A stretch of 64,000 bases of DNA from Bacteriovorax sp. MedPE-SWde (GCA_001874305.1 MPCU01000003.1:496001-560000), one strand, 5' to 3'; positions 9,151 to 18,157 are shown, numbered from the stretch's first letter. Translations and numbers: made by a program. Notes: generated from the sequence alone by a model not told the origin.

Positions 9151-9155
9151 TAAAT

Positions 9156-9185
9156 AAAAAAAGGCCATGAGAGCGGCCTTTTTTT
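9156..9185. terminator. Bidirectional rho-independent terminator
   Basis: AAAAAAAGGCC and GGCCTTTTTTT flank an 8-base loop between phoU and the convergent hydrolase gene. The T-run serves rightward transcripts and the A-run becomes the U-tract for leftward ones. The last bases touch the hydrolase stop codon. Confidence 0.85.
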
Positions 9186-9910
9186 TATGGTTTTAACTGC
9201 TCTTTAAGAAAAGCACTTAAGCGTATCCAACTCTTCTCGTCAGCATCCTTTCTATAGCGCTTACTTCCTATTACCGTAAAGGCATGTGGAGCTCCACTAT
9301 AAGTGATCATCTCGTGAGGTATACTTAGGCCTTCAAGGTGAACAGCAAGTTTTGCAAAGTCATCCATACTTACAACCTTGTCCGCAGTTCCGTGAAAGAT
9401 CGCAATCTTTGATTTTACACTCTTATAAGTTTCTTTTTCTTTAAGTGCTAGGTTTCCATGAAAACTAGCAAAGCCTTTTATGTCTACTCCAGATTTCGCC
9501 CATTCAAGAATAGAAGTTCCACCAAAGCAATATCCCACAGCAAGAGACTTCTTAATATTGAGACCTTGTTTCTTCGCCTCATTAAATGCTCCATTCATTA
9601 AGGCTCTCATTTTAGATCGATCTTTATAGAGGGACTTAGTCATTGCCTTCTTATCTTTTACCTCTTGAGGTCTATTTCCCTTTCCATACATATCAATAGC
9701 AAATACGGAATAACCTAAGTCAAAGAACATTTTTGCGCGCTTCTTTTCATATCCATCTATCCCATTCCAATCATGGACTATAAATATCGTCGGTGCATCA
9801 GCACTCTTCTTTAGTATATGGCCTTCATATGTCTCTTTATTAACTTTATAGTCGATATCCATGGCATATGAAGAAACGCTTACAAGTAATGCAATTATTG
9901 TAGTGATCAT
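9185..9910 (-). CDS. Exported dienelactone hydrolase family protein
   Basis: Alpha/beta hydrolase of the DLH family with a signal peptide (MITTIIALLVSVSSYA). The catalytic triad is visible: nucleophile Cys128 in VGYCFGG, Asp177 in HGTADKVV and His209 in GAPHAFT. The cysteine nucleophile is the DLH hallmark and separates it from serine lipases. The early segment FIVHDWNGIDGYEKKRA is the oxyanion-hole strand region. Periplasmic location and lack of aromatic-degradation neighbours argue against true dienelactone hydrolysis; the substrate is unknown. It lies between two terminators, so it is probably monocistronic. Confidence 0.85.
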   Translation of the reverse strand: MITTIIALLVSVSSYAMDIDYKVNKETYEGHILKKSADAPTIFIVHDWNGIDGYEKKRAKMFFDLGYSVFAIDMYGKGNRPQEVKDKKAMTKSLYKDRSKMRALMNGAFNEAKKQGLNIKKSLAVGYCFGGTSILEWAKSGVDIKGFASFHGNLALKEKETYKSVKSKIAIFHGTADKVVSMDDFAKLAVHLEGLSIPHEMITYSGAPHAFTVIGSKRYRKDADEKSWIRLSAFLKEQLKP

Positions 9911-9932
9911 AGTTGTCCCTTGTTTTTTATAA

Positions 9933-9958
9933 AAAAAAAGGCCCCCAAGTGGGAGCCC
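9933..9958 (-). terminator. Rho-independent terminator of acnB
   Basis: On the minus strand GGCTCCC pairs with GGGGGCC (one G-U pair) around a short loop and is followed by nine T, just after the acnB stop codon. Confidence 0.8.
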
Positions 9959-9976
9959 GTTTATTTATCTAATTAA

Positions 9977-12733
9977 TTATTTTACCGGTGGAGCATAAGA
10001 AGTAAGTTTAATTCCATCTACTGCTGCTTTGTACTCTTCCATGTTTGGAGTTCTTCCTAAGATTGTAGAAAGAACAACTAGTGGAGTAGAAGCGAGTAGT
10101 GATTCACCTTTCTTTTCTGCAGAATCTTGAACAACTCTTCCTTCGAATAAACGAGTAGAAGTTGCCATAACAGTATCACCCTTGGCAGCTTTTTCTTGGT
10201 TACCCATACAAAGGTTACAACCAGGTCTTTCAAGGTACATTGTATTGTCATACTTTGTACGAGCTTCAGCTTTTGGTGCAGTATCATCAAATTCAAAACC
10301 AGCATACTTTGATAAAGTTTCCCAATCACCTTCGGCCTTAAGCTCGTCAATGATATTGTATGTTGGTGGAGCAACAACTAGTGGTGCTTTGAATTCAACT
10401 TTACCGTAAGTCTTTTCAACATTTCTCAGCATTTTAGCTAGGATCTGAAGGTCACCTTTGTGAACCATACAAGAACCTACGAAACCAAGATCAACTTTCT
10501 TCTCACCTTTGTAAAAAGAAACTGGTCTGATTGTATCGTGAGTATATCTCTTAGAAACATCTTCGTTATTAACATCAGGGTCAGCAATCATTGGCTCAAC
10601 AATTTGATCTAGATCTACTACGAACTCAGCAGAGTACTTAGCGCTGTCATCAGGAGTTAAAGCAGGATTCTTACCAGACTTGATATCTGCAATTCTAGCA
10701 TCTGCCTTATCTACTAGACCTTGAAGCATCTTACCTTGGTTATCCATTCCTTTTTCAATCATGATATTGATTCTAGACTTAGCAATCTCTAAAGACTCAA
10801 TTAGAGTATCATTAGTTGAGATACAGATAGAAGCCTTCGCTTTCATCTCCGCAGTCCAGTCAGTAAATACGAATGCCTGGTCAGCAAGTAGAGTACCGAT
10901 ATTTACTTCGATAATCTTACCTTGGAAAACATTCTCACCACCAAATTGCTTAAGCATTTGTGCTTGAGTTGCGTGAACAACATCTCTAAAGTCCATATGA
11001 TCTTTAAGGCTACCTTTAAAAGAAACCTTAACAGATTGTGGGATTGGCATTGAAGCTTCACCTGTTGCCAGTGCAAGAGCAACTGTCCCAGAGTCAGCAC
11101 CAAAAGCAACACCTTTTGACATTCTTGTATGTGAGTCACCACCAATAGTGATATCCCAATCGTTAACAGTAATGTCATTCAGTACTTTGTGGATAACGTC
11201 TGTCATTGCCGGGTATTTCTTTTCAGGTGATCTTGCAGTGATTAGTCCAAACTTATTCATGAAGTTCATAAGCTTTGGAATATTTGCTTGAGCTTTCGCA
11301 TCCCAAACAGAAGCAGTGTGGCAACCTGATTGGTATCCTGCATCGAGTGAAGGAGCGATAACTGTCGCTGCCATAGACTCAAGTTCCTGAGAAGTCATAA
11401 GACCTGTCGTATCTTGAGAACCTACGATATTAACTTGAACTCTAACATTTGAACCAGCGTGAAGAGTCTTTCCTGAACCACCAAGTAGGTTTTTGTTAAA
11501 GATCTTTTCTACTGCTGTAAGGCCTTGACCTTCATGAGAGATTTCTTTTGAAACTGCGTAAGCAGATTTAACTTCTTGCCCTAGTGCTTCACAAGCAAAA
11601 GTCTGAAGTTTCTTTCCAAATACTACAGCGTAAGATCCACCAGCTTTGATGAACTCAAGCTTTTGTGGAGTAAGAGAAGCTGACATATCAATTAGCTCTT
11701 GGTCTCCGTTATATAGCTTCTTTTCTTTTGTATTAATTGTAAGAACTGTTCCTGTTTTAACAGAATAAACTTCTTCAAGTTCTGGATCACCATTCTTATC
11801 TAGGATAGGGTTACCTGAACCGTCTAGTTTCTTCTTCCAGTTCTTAAGGTCAATTCCGATACCACCAGTAACATCAACAGTTGTTAAGAAAATTGGAGCA
11901 ATACCATTTGTTCCTGCAACGATTGGAGCGATATTAATAAATGGAACATATGGAGAAGCCTGCTTTCCTGTCCAAAGTGCAACGTTGTTAACACCTGACA
12001 TTCTAGAAGAACCAACACCCATAGTACCTTTTTCAGCTACTAGCATAACTCTAGCATCTGGATTAGCTTTTTGAAGTTCTTTGATTTCGTTTTGAGCTTC
12101 TGGAGTGATAAGACACTGACCATGAAGTTCTCTATCTGAACGAGAGTGAGCTTGGTTACCTGGTGAAAGAAGGTCTGTAGAGATATCTCCAATACCAGCA
12201 ACATATGTAACAACTTTTACAACTTCTTCAGCTTCTGGAAGCTTAGTGAAGAACTCTGCATTCGCATAACTTTCTAAAATACTCTTAGCGATAGCACTTC
12301 CACCATCTAGAGCTTTCTTTAATCTTGCAGTATCTGCATCATATAGAAATACTTGTGTCTTTAAAACGTCGGCCGCTTGATTAGCGATTTCAGCATTGTC
12401 TCCAAGAGCAAGGTCAAGAAGTACTTCAACTGATGGACCACCTTTCATGTGAGAAAGAAGTTCAAAAGCAAATGTCGGTGTAATCTCAGCTACTACTGAT
12501 TCACCAAGTACGATCTCTTTAAGGAATTTAGCTTTAACTTCTGCCGCAGCAGTTGTTCCCGGTAGAGTGTTATAAATAAAGAAGTTTAAAGAACCTTCAC
12601 GGTGCTCATTTCCTGCGTCTTTGATTTGAGAAATGATCTCGCTAGTAAGTTCCGCACCATCAATTGGCTTTGGATTTAGCCCTTCAGTTTTTCTATTTTC
12701 AATTTCTTGTAAATACTCTGTGTATAGACTCAT
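9977..12733 (-). CDS. acnB: Bifunctional aconitate hydratase 2 / 2-methylisocitrate dehydratase AcnB
   Basis: Cytoplasmic [4Fe-4S] TCA-cycle enzyme converting citrate to isocitrate. The N-terminal HEAT-like and swivel domains precede the catalytic domains, the order found in AcnB. Cluster ligands are visible: the cysteine in GFVGSCMVHKGD and the pair in PGCNLCMGNQ. GGDSHTRMSKGVAFGADSG is the substrate-binding region. The length, about 918 residues, is slightly above the E. coli enzyme. The first in-frame ATG (12757) lies in the loop of a GC-rich hairpin without a ribosome-binding site. Homology starts at MSLYTEYLQEIENRKTEGL, so the ATG at 12733 is preferred. Confidence 0.93.
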   Translation of the reverse strand: MSLYTEYLQEIENRKTEGLNPKPIDGAELTSEIISQIKDAGNEHREGSLNFFIYNTLPGTTAAAEVKAKFLKEIVLGESVVAEITPTFAFELLSHMKGGPSVEVLLDLALGDNAEIANQAADVLKTQVFLYDADTARLKKALDGGSAIAKSILESYANAEFFTKLPEAEEVVKVVTYVAGIGDISTDLLSPGNQAHSRSDRELHGQCLITPEAQNEIKELQKANPDARVMLVAEKGTMGVGSSRMSGVNNVALWTGKQASPYVPFINIAPIVAGTNGIAPIFLTTVDVTGGIGIDLKNWKKKLDGSGNPILDKNGDPELEEVYSVKTGTVLTINTKEKKLYNGDQELIDMSASLTPQKLEFIKAGGSYAVVFGKKLQTFACEALGQEVKSAYAVSKEISHEGQGLTAVEKIFNKNLLGGSGKTLHAGSNVRVQVNIVGSQDTTGLMTSQELESMAATVIAPSLDAGYQSGCHTASVWDAKAQANIPKLMNFMNKFGLITARSPEKKYPAMTDVIHKVLNDITVNDWDITIGGDSHTRMSKGVAFGADSGTVALALATGEASMPIPQSVKVSFKGSLKDHMDFRDVVHATQAQMLKQFGGENVFQGKIIEVNIGTLLADQAFVFTDWTAEMKAKASICISTNDTLIESLEIAKSRINIMIEKGMDNQGKMLQGLVDKADARIADIKSGKNPALTPDDSAKYSAEFVVDLDQIVEPMIADPDVNNEDVSKRYTHDTIRPVSFYKGEKKVDLGFVGSCMVHKGDLQILAKMLRNVEKTYGKVEFKAPLVVAPPTYNIIDELKAEGDWETLSKYAGFEFDDTAPKAEARTKYDNTMYLERPGCNLCMGNQEKAAKGDTVMATSTRLFEGRVVQDSAEKKGESLLASTPLVVLSTILGRTPNMEEYKAAVDGIKLTSYAPPVK

Positions 12734-12750
12734 ACGTTTTCCCATTGCTT

Positions 12751-12763
12751 GGCGCATAGCGCC
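12751..12763 (-). promoter_or_regulatory. GC-rich hairpin in the acnB leader
   Basis: GGCGC and GCGCC flank three bases in a strongly AT-rich region, 18 bases upstream of the preferred acnB start. The loop contains the complement of an upstream in-frame ATG. It may be a leader structure affecting translation. Confidence 0.4.
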
Positions 12764-12936
12764 GTATTTCTAACTAATAATCTCTTATATATAGCTGGAT
12801 TTTAACATATTGATCACATCCTATAAATAGGAATTTGGTCTATGTGAGTGGAGGAGTAAAAAGACGACTTAAGATCTATCCTTTCTTAAGTGTTTGAAAT
12901 TATTATTTTTCTAAGAGTTTTAATGATTTTGTTTAT

Positions 12937-12960
12937 TATACATACATGGTTGTATGTATA
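12937..12960. promoter_or_regulatory. AcrR-like TetR-family operator
   Basis: TATACATACA and TGTATGTATA are perfect 10-bp arms around TGGT. The right arm runs into a TATAAT (12957-12962), a good -10 for the rightward tetR gene, so binding would block that promoter. The half-site TACATACA is the same as in the known 24-bp E. coli AcrR operator. Confidence 0.7.
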
Positions 12961-13020
12961 ATGATCTTGTGATACTTAGTAACTGTTAATCAATTTTTAA
13001 AAATCTCAAAGTGATGAATT

Positions 13021-13611
13021 ATGAAAAAGACAAAAGAAGAGGCCCAAAAAACTAAGAATATTATAGTGAAGGGTGCAATCGAACTATTCTCAAAGGTAGG
13101 CATTGAATCTTGTACGTTACAGCAAATTGCTAATGAAGTTGGATGTACTAGAGGAGCAATCTATTGGCATTTTAAAAATAAAGAAGAATTAATAAGTTTT
13201 TTAATTGATGAATATAAAACTAGAGAGGCAAGGAAATTTGAAGAACTTTCTAGCCGTAGTGACTCAAATGTAGAACTCCTAATTCAATATGGTGTTTGGA
13301 GTCTTGAAAAAGAACATCAAGATCCATTAGGAGCTAAAGTTGAAAAAATACTAAGTCATAATATTCAGAGTTTACTTAAAATAGGTGTGAACTATAACGT
13401 CGATGAAGACATTCTCTTTATTGCAAGTACCGTAGAGAAAGCAATTAAGAGTAACGAGATGAAAACAGATCTGAATTCTCAAGATATTAGTTACATGTAT
13501 TTATCTTATATTTATGGAATGAGTCTTATGGCCTACTCAGAAGATAAAGAAAAATATTGTGAAAAATACGATAACTATCTTCGTACTTTTTTCAAAAACT
13601 TTTGTAACTAG
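13021..13611 (+). CDS. TetR/AcrR family transcriptional regulator
   Basis: The N-terminal 60 residues form a TetR DNA-binding domain with TLQQIANEVGCTRGAIYWHFKNKEEL, very close to the AcrR/TtgR subgroup (GVTRGAIYWHF is typical there). The C-terminal ligand domain is divergent. It starts 61 bases after an AcrR-type palindrome that overlaps its own -10, so autorepression is likely. It ends 15 bases before the Rieske gene, which is probably co-transcribed and so also under its control. The subgroup usually senses lipophilic compounds; no efflux pump is adjacent here. Confidence 0.88.
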   Translation: MKKTKEEAQKTKNIIVKGAIELFSKVGIESCTLQQIANEVGCTRGAIYWHFKNKEELISFLIDEYKTREARKFEELSSRSDSNVELLIQYGVWSLEKEHQDPLGAKVEKILSHNIQSLLKIGVNYNVDEDILFIASTVEKAIKSNEMKTDLNSQDISYMYLSYIYGMSLMAYSEDKEKYCEKYDNYLRTFFKNFCN

Positions 13612-13626
13612 TTAAAGGAGAAGTCT

Positions 13627-14781
13627 ATGCTTTCACTTAATTCTTATGAAGATTACCTTAAACAGAATATTGAAGATGCTTTTTCGCTACCTTTTGAAGC
13701 ATACACATCATCTGATATTTTTAGTACTGAAGTAGATAATATTTTCCATAAAGACTGGGTGTTTGCGTGTTCAGAGCAAGAGATTCCAATGCCTGGTGAT
13801 TATAAGGTTCTAACCTTTCTTAATGAGTCAGTCATGATCATTAGACAGAAGGATCATTCAATTAAGGCGCTACTAAATAACTGCAGACATAGGGGAACTA
13901 AACTTTTAGATGATGGACGAGGTAACTCTAAAAAAATCATATGTCCTTACCACGCTTGGAGTTATTCAAACGATGGAAAACTCAAGGGAGCGCCTTTTAC
14001 TGGAAATATTAAAATTGAAAAAGAGAAACATTGCTTAAAAGGTATAAAGATAGAGTCATGGCAGTCATTAGTATTTATTAATTTTAATGGCGAAGCACAG
14101 AGTATAGCTAAGAGATACTCTGGCTTAAATCGCTACTTCAAGGCATTTGATAGTTCGAGATTTAAGTATGCAACAGAGGATTCGATCGAAAAATGGAGTT
14201 GTAATTGGAAAATTGCTATGGAAAATGCAATGGAGAGCTACCATCTCTTTGCTGTCCACAATGAAACACTTGAAAAAACAACGCCCACTAAGAAGGCTTA
14301 CTATGTTGAAGGTGGTGCTGACTGGACATTAACAGGTGGAGCAATAGTAGATATAAAATCTAAGTTTATGGATATGTTTAAACAAGACAAATACAATTAT
14401 CTTGATAACTATCTTCTTATTTCACTCCCTCCTTCTTTTGTCGGCATATTAACATATGACTCATTTGCTTGGATTCAAATCCTTCCTGATGACGTCGGAA
14501 AAATTAGTGTTATCTCTGGAGGACTCTCTTCTAACAAAGGTAAAACTCCTAAGTCTATTCAGGATTTTGTTAATAAGTTCTTTAAAGAAGATGAAGCTAT
14601 TTGTGAGAGAATGCAAGAGTCTATGAAGTCTAAAATTAGTAGTGGTGGTAAACTTGTTGAACTAGAGAAAGTTATTGTAGACTTTAGACAATATATTGCA
14701 AAATATAGTTTCGCAGCAAAGGTGGACTCTCACATGAAAAGTGAGCGTGTAAACGACTTTCCATCAGATGTTCCTGAATAA
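13627..14781 (+). CDS. Rieske non-heme iron oxygenase, alpha subunit
   Basis: Aromatic-ring-hydroxylating oxygenase family. The Rieske [2Fe-2S] ligands are CxH in NNCRHRGTK and CxxH in CPYHAW (about residues 88-110). The catalytic domain has the mononuclear iron motif NAMESYHLFAVHNETL, giving two His ligands. At 384 residues it resembles the choline monooxygenase/carnitine oxygenase-like group more than ring dioxygenases. No reductase, ferredoxin or beta subunit is nearby, so electrons must come from elsewhere. AAAGGAG precedes the ATG. Co-transcription with the TetR gene and the following unnamed gene is inferred from 15- and 16-base gaps. Confidence 0.87.
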   Translation: MLSLNSYEDYLKQNIEDAFSLPFEAYTSSDIFSTEVDNIFHKDWVFACSEQEIPMPGDYKVLTFLNESVMIIRQKDHSIKALLNNCRHRGTKLLDDGRGNSKKIICPYHAWSYSNDGKLKGAPFTGNIKIEKEKHCLKGIKIESWQSLVFINFNGEAQSIAKRYSGLNRYFKAFDSSRFKYATEDSIEKWSCNWKIAMENAMESYHLFAVHNETLEKTTPTKKAYYVEGGADWTLTGGAIVDIKSKFMDMFKQDKYNYLDNYLLISLPPSFVGILTYDSFAWIQILPDDVGKISVISGGLSSNKGKTPKSIQDFVNKFFKEDEAICERMQESMKSKISSGGKLVELEKVIVDFRQYIAKYSFAAKVDSHMKSERVNDFPSDVPE

Positions 14782-14797
14782 TACTTAAGAGGTTAAC

Positions 14798-15340
14798 ATG
14801 TCATATATCTATCATTTAAAACCAGATCCAATGGAGGGAAGTGAACTAATTCCTCTTAATATGATGTGTCCTGAAAGTGAGATGTATAAAAAGCATGCGA
14901 GTAAGTATGTTGGCCGTGAAAGCTTAATGAAGGAGATGATTCCGATACTTGATTGCAAGTGGAATGATGTCGTTCAGTTCTCGGCCCTTGATCCCCAAAT
15001 TATTGTAGATGAGTTAAAGAATTATCAGTCCGGGTTAAAGTTATTAAGACTTCAGTATTATAAAATTCATGTTGATGATATTATTGGTAATTTTGATTCA
15101 ATAGTTTTTGATAGGAGTCAGGCCAGAAAGAAGAAAGACTTTACGATTCAAGACTCGGAAGTTGAAGTATTGAATAAGTCATATAGAGAGTTAACAGAAG
15201 TTCCTGATGCCACAATAAAATGCTGGAAAAAAGCTAAAGAAGAAGGTGGAAAGCTATTATGGTTTCCTTTTATTCCTCATATTCTAGTCAAGGGTCGAAT
15301 TGAAACGTCTAAGTTTGAGATTTGTAATTTGAGTCTTTAG
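14798..15340 (+). CDS. Uncharacterised conserved protein next to the Rieske oxygenase
   Basis: Soluble 180-residue protein with no signal peptide. The pattern YIYHLKPDPMEGSELIPLN ... KYVGRESLMKEMIPILDCKWNDVVQFSALDPQ resembles a family of unnamed proteins in Bacillus and Legionella that start with a YHL(V)P motif and carry GRE and a conserved WNDV; I know of no assigned function. Trp, Cys and His residues (ILDCKWNDV, KCWKKA, FPFIPHI) could line an active site. It begins 16 bases after the Rieske gene behind AAGAGG and overlaps the convergent photolyase gene by four bases. Context suggests it handles the substrate or product of the oxygenase. Confidence 0.7.
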   Translation: MSYIYHLKPDPMEGSELIPLNMMCPESEMYKKHASKYVGRESLMKEMIPILDCKWNDVVQFSALDPQIIVDELKNYQSGLKLLRLQYYKIHVDDIIGNFDSIVFDRSQARKKKDFTIQDSEVEVLNKSYRELTEVPDATIKCWKKAKEEGGKLLWFPFIPHILVKGRIETSKFEICNLSL

Positions 15341-16635
15341 AGTGATGCCTTATATGTAGCAATTGCTCTATGATAGGCACTGTTGTGATCAACCATCTCG
15401 TCGTAATAGTCTTGCGTCCCATATTCTGGTACCCATTTTCTTACATAGGTAAGTTCTGGATCAAACTTCTTAAGCTGAGTCGTAGGATTAAAAATTCGAA
15501 AGTAGGGGGAGGCATCGCACCCCGTTCCGGCCGCCCATTGCCAATTACCATTATTAGAGGCCAGTTCAAAATCAAGTAGCTTTTGTGCAAAATATTCTTC
15601 TCCCCATCGCCAATCAATTAGCAGATCTTTTACTAAGAAGCTTGCAACAACCATTCTTACTCTATTGTGCATATGTCCTGTCTCATTTAACTCCCTCATT
15701 CCAGCGTCAACGAGGGGAAATCCTGTTTGTCCATTACACCATTTTTTAAATTCTTTTTTTGAGTTCCTCCATTTTATGTTGCGATACTTTTCTCTAAAGG
15801 ATTCTTTGGTAACATTTGGAAAGTGATATAAAATCTGAATAAAGAATTCTCTCCAGATAAGCTCACTCAACCATACTTCATTATTTTCATAAGCAACTTG
15901 TACTAGTTTTCTTATACTAACTGTTCCAAATCTAATGTGGAGGCCCAGGTGAGAAGTCGCGTCTAGGCATGGAATATCTCGATTAAGATGATATTTTTTA
16001 ATGATAGATTTCTTTATACGACGAGGTGGAAAATTAACAGTCTGAGGAGAGTTAAAACCTAAGTCTTCAAGTTCTATAAGATGACCATTGTAATCTTGAA
16101 TGAAATTCTTAACATATTTGTGAGAGCTTATACTTGAAATATCATTTGGTGTTAGGCTTTGTAGCCACTTATTTTTATAAGCAGTATATACAATGTATGG
16201 TTTTCCATCATTTTTAAGAATATCGTTCTTTGCGAAGATACAGTGATCTTTATATTGATAAAACTTAATGCCTTTCTTTATTAAGAATTGCTCGATTAAA
16301 TTATCACGCTTTATGGAATAAGGCTCATAGTCTTCATTGGAGTAGACGGCTTGTATATTATACTTGATTACTAGATGCTTCCAAACATTTAAAGGCTTCT
16401 CATGGAAGGTATGAATGTCACTTCCATATGATATTAACTCGTCTCTAAGATTAGATAGTGAATCATGTATGAACTTAATTCTCTGATCATCTTTATGGAT
16501 CTTTTTCAAAATAGAATCATCAAATATAAAAATAGGAAGTACATTTTTATTATTCTTAAGTGACCAGTACAACGCCATATTATCTTTTATTCGTAAATCT
16601 CTACGAAACCAAAAAATAGATACTTCTCTTTTCAT
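15337..16635 (-). CDS. phrB: Class I CPD photolyase
   Basis: Light-driven repair of cyclobutane pyrimidine dimers. The N-terminal antenna domain begins FWFRRDLRIKDNMALYWSL, typical of photolyases. The FAD-binding C-terminal domain contains WLSELIWREFF, GFPLVDAGMRELNETGHMHNR, a conserved ELASNNGNWQWAAGTGCD stretch and YFRIFNPTTQ. These match class I CPD photolyases rather than 6-4 or Cry-DASH enzymes. The length of 432 residues is slightly short for the class but complete. It is the last gene of a leftward run (epimerase, lipocalin, DUF523, phrB) and starts directly at the stop of the DUF523 gene. Confidence 0.93.
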   Translation of the reverse strand: MKREVSIFWFRRDLRIKDNMALYWSLKNNKNVLPIFIFDDSILKKIHKDDQRIKFIHDSLSNLRDELISYGSDIHTFHEKPLNVWKHLVIKYNIQAVYSNEDYEPYSIKRDNLIEQFLIKKGIKFYQYKDHCIFAKNDILKNDGKPYIVYTAYKNKWLQSLTPNDISSISSHKYVKNFIQDYNGHLIELEDLGFNSPQTVNFPPRRIKKSIIKKYHLNRDIPCLDATSHLGLHIRFGTVSIRKLVQVAYENNEVWLSELIWREFFIQILYHFPNVTKESFREKYRNIKWRNSKKEFKKWCNGQTGFPLVDAGMRELNETGHMHNRVRMVVASFLVKDLLIDWRWGEEYFAQKLLDFELASNNGNWQWAAGTGCDASPYFRIFNPTTQLKKFDPELTYVRKWVPEYGTQDYYDEMVDHNSAYHRAIATYKASL

Positions 16636-17595
16636 TTATATCTCTCTTAGGAGGTTTAGGCCCTTTGGGTATGGTGAGAAGTAGCGTTGCTCATTTAGAT
16701 ATGAGATTTTATATTTGTTGGTTAATAACTCTAAGTGTTTAAGAGCAACGAGGTAGTTGTAGGAACCGCTTTTGCAGTCTTCAAGTAATTCAACAAGTAG
16801 GGCCTTCTCATCTTTGCTCAGATGTTTTTTGAAATATCCCATTATATGTTGAAGAGTATTAAAGCGTGAATGGTTACTTGGCTCACTTTTCATTACTTCA
16901 AAAAATAATTCATAGTACTTGTTTTTATTCTCTACATTATTGGAAATAGAAGTCGTTGCGGCTATTTTTCCTAAAGCTTTAAGTTTTGAAGGAGAGTGAT
17001 CCATTAGTATATATTTGTATTTTCGGTGAAATGCTTGGAGCTCATTAGTGGAAGCGTCAATGCTTGTAAGTGAGAAGTGTGCAAAGACAGACTTTATAAA
17101 GTTCTCTCTAAGTGACTTATTATTAAGTCTTCCTGAGTCAATCTTTGGTACAAATTCAAAATTATCAATTATATTCTGAGCAAAGAGTCCTGTTGATTGT
17201 TTTACTAATTTGGGATTGTCTTTTTGTATTGTTTTAACACCATCTAATCCACATGAAGGACTTTTCTTAGTTAGGATAAATCCATCTATTTTTCTTTTGC
17301 GCAACTCTTTATTAAGGGTGTTATAGGTACTATGCGCCCTTTCTGTAAGGTCCTCATCTGTTTTTTTAGATTTTAATCGAATGCTCTTTTTATCATTTTC
17401 TTCGTAATAAAGATGAATCTCGTCACGAGGAGTTCCAAGATTCATCTGGACTTCAGGACATATAGAATAAAAATCAACATGCTTAGATAGCTCTTTCATT
17501 ATCCAACTATCACTGCAGTGACCACCGTTGTGCCGTACCAGTTCCCCTAATAAACAAGAACTAATAACTACTAATGGTCTCTTTTTGTTGATCAT
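16636..17595 (-). CDS. DUF523-DUF1722 fusion protein (TudS/YbgA-like)
   Basis: The N-terminal half is DUF523 with three conserved cysteines: Cys14 in ISSCLLGE, Cys46 in YSICPEVQ and Cys115 in KKSPSCGLDG. DUF523 members such as the thiouracil desulfidase TudS use three cysteines to hold an oxygen-sensitive [4Fe-4S] cluster. The C-terminal half (about 185-300) is DUF1722, found alone as YbgA in E. coli, where ybgA lies next to phr. Here no base separates it from the photolyase, the same association. A role in handling damaged or thiolated pyrimidines is plausible but not proven. Confidence 0.85.
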   Translation of the reverse strand: MINKKRPLVVISSCLLGELVRHNGGHCSDSWIMKELSKHVDFYSICPEVQMNLGTPRDEIHLYYEENDKKSIRLKSKKTDEDLTERAHSTYNTLNKELRKRKIDGFILTKKSPSCGLDGVKTIQKDNPKLVKQSTGLFAQNIIDNFEFVPKIDSGRLNNKSLRENFIKSVFAHFSLTSIDASTNELQAFHRKYKYILMDHSPSKLKALGKIAATTSISNNVENKNKYYELFFEVMKSEPSNHSRFNTLQHIMGYFKKHLSKDEKALLVELLEDCKSGSYNYLVALKHLELLTNKYKISYLNEQRYFSPYPKGLNLLREI

Positions 17596-17607
17596 ATATT
17601 CTCCATT

Positions 17608-18138
17608 TTAGTGAAGTGTTTTTCTTAGTTTGCTTACATCAAAATGCATGTCCTTTGCTTTTGCAACAAGCTCTAGGTATAGTGCGTCGCTCATTTTACT
17701 TGTTCTACTTAATATCCATAGGTACTTTCTTGATGGCTCTCCAATAATTGCATATTGATAATTTTCATCAAGTTCTAAAATCCAGTAATTTCCAGCAAAA
17801 ATTGGAAGCTTTAATCCTCTTAAAAAGAATTGAACTTTTAGTTTTGCATTTGTTTCTTTGTCTTTTACCCATGCTCTTGCTTTAGCTGTTTCTAACTTTC
17901 CATTTATAGAGCCTTTACGACAAGTGTTAACAACTTTAACATCACCGTTCTTTTTTAATGAATAATTTGCTGTTACAGCTTCACAGTCTTTTTGAAACTT
18001 TTGTTCGAAACGTGCAATTTCATACCACTTACCAAGGTAACGATCTAGGTCTACACTACCTACTGTATCTAAAGGTAGATTTCTAGCGCTTAAAGCTGAA
18101 CATGATACCAACACTGCTAATAATAATAACTTCTTCAT
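17608..18138 (-). CDS. blc: Outer-membrane lipocalin, Blc-like
   Basis: Bacterial lipocalin with a lipoprotein signal (lipobox LVSC, Cys13). The lipocalin fingerprint DLDRYLGKWYEIARFEQKF begins near residue 29, and a later YAIIGEPSRKYLWILSR matches the second and third signature regions of Blc. Blc proteins bind lysophospholipids and fatty acids at the outer membrane. It stands in the leftward arm of the light-response cluster, 12 bases from the DUF523 gene and 19 from the epimerase gene, fitting a role in membrane lipid repair or transport there. Confidence 0.9.
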   Translation of the reverse strand: MKKLLLLAVLVSCSALSARNLPLDTVGSVDLDRYLGKWYEIARFEQKFQKDCEAVTANYSLKKNGDVKVVNTCRKGSINGKLETAKARAWVKDKETNAKLKVQFFLRGLKLPIFAGNYWILELDENYQYAIIGEPSRKYLWILSRTSKMSDALYLELVAKAKDMHFDVSKLRKTLH

Positions 18139-18157
18139 TCTTTTCCTCCGCTGGTAA

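Noticed and set aside
10078-11178. Several open frames of 68-99 codons inside acnB
   Set aside because: They are alternate-frame shadows of a well-conserved aconitase; translations are low-complexity and lack start signals.
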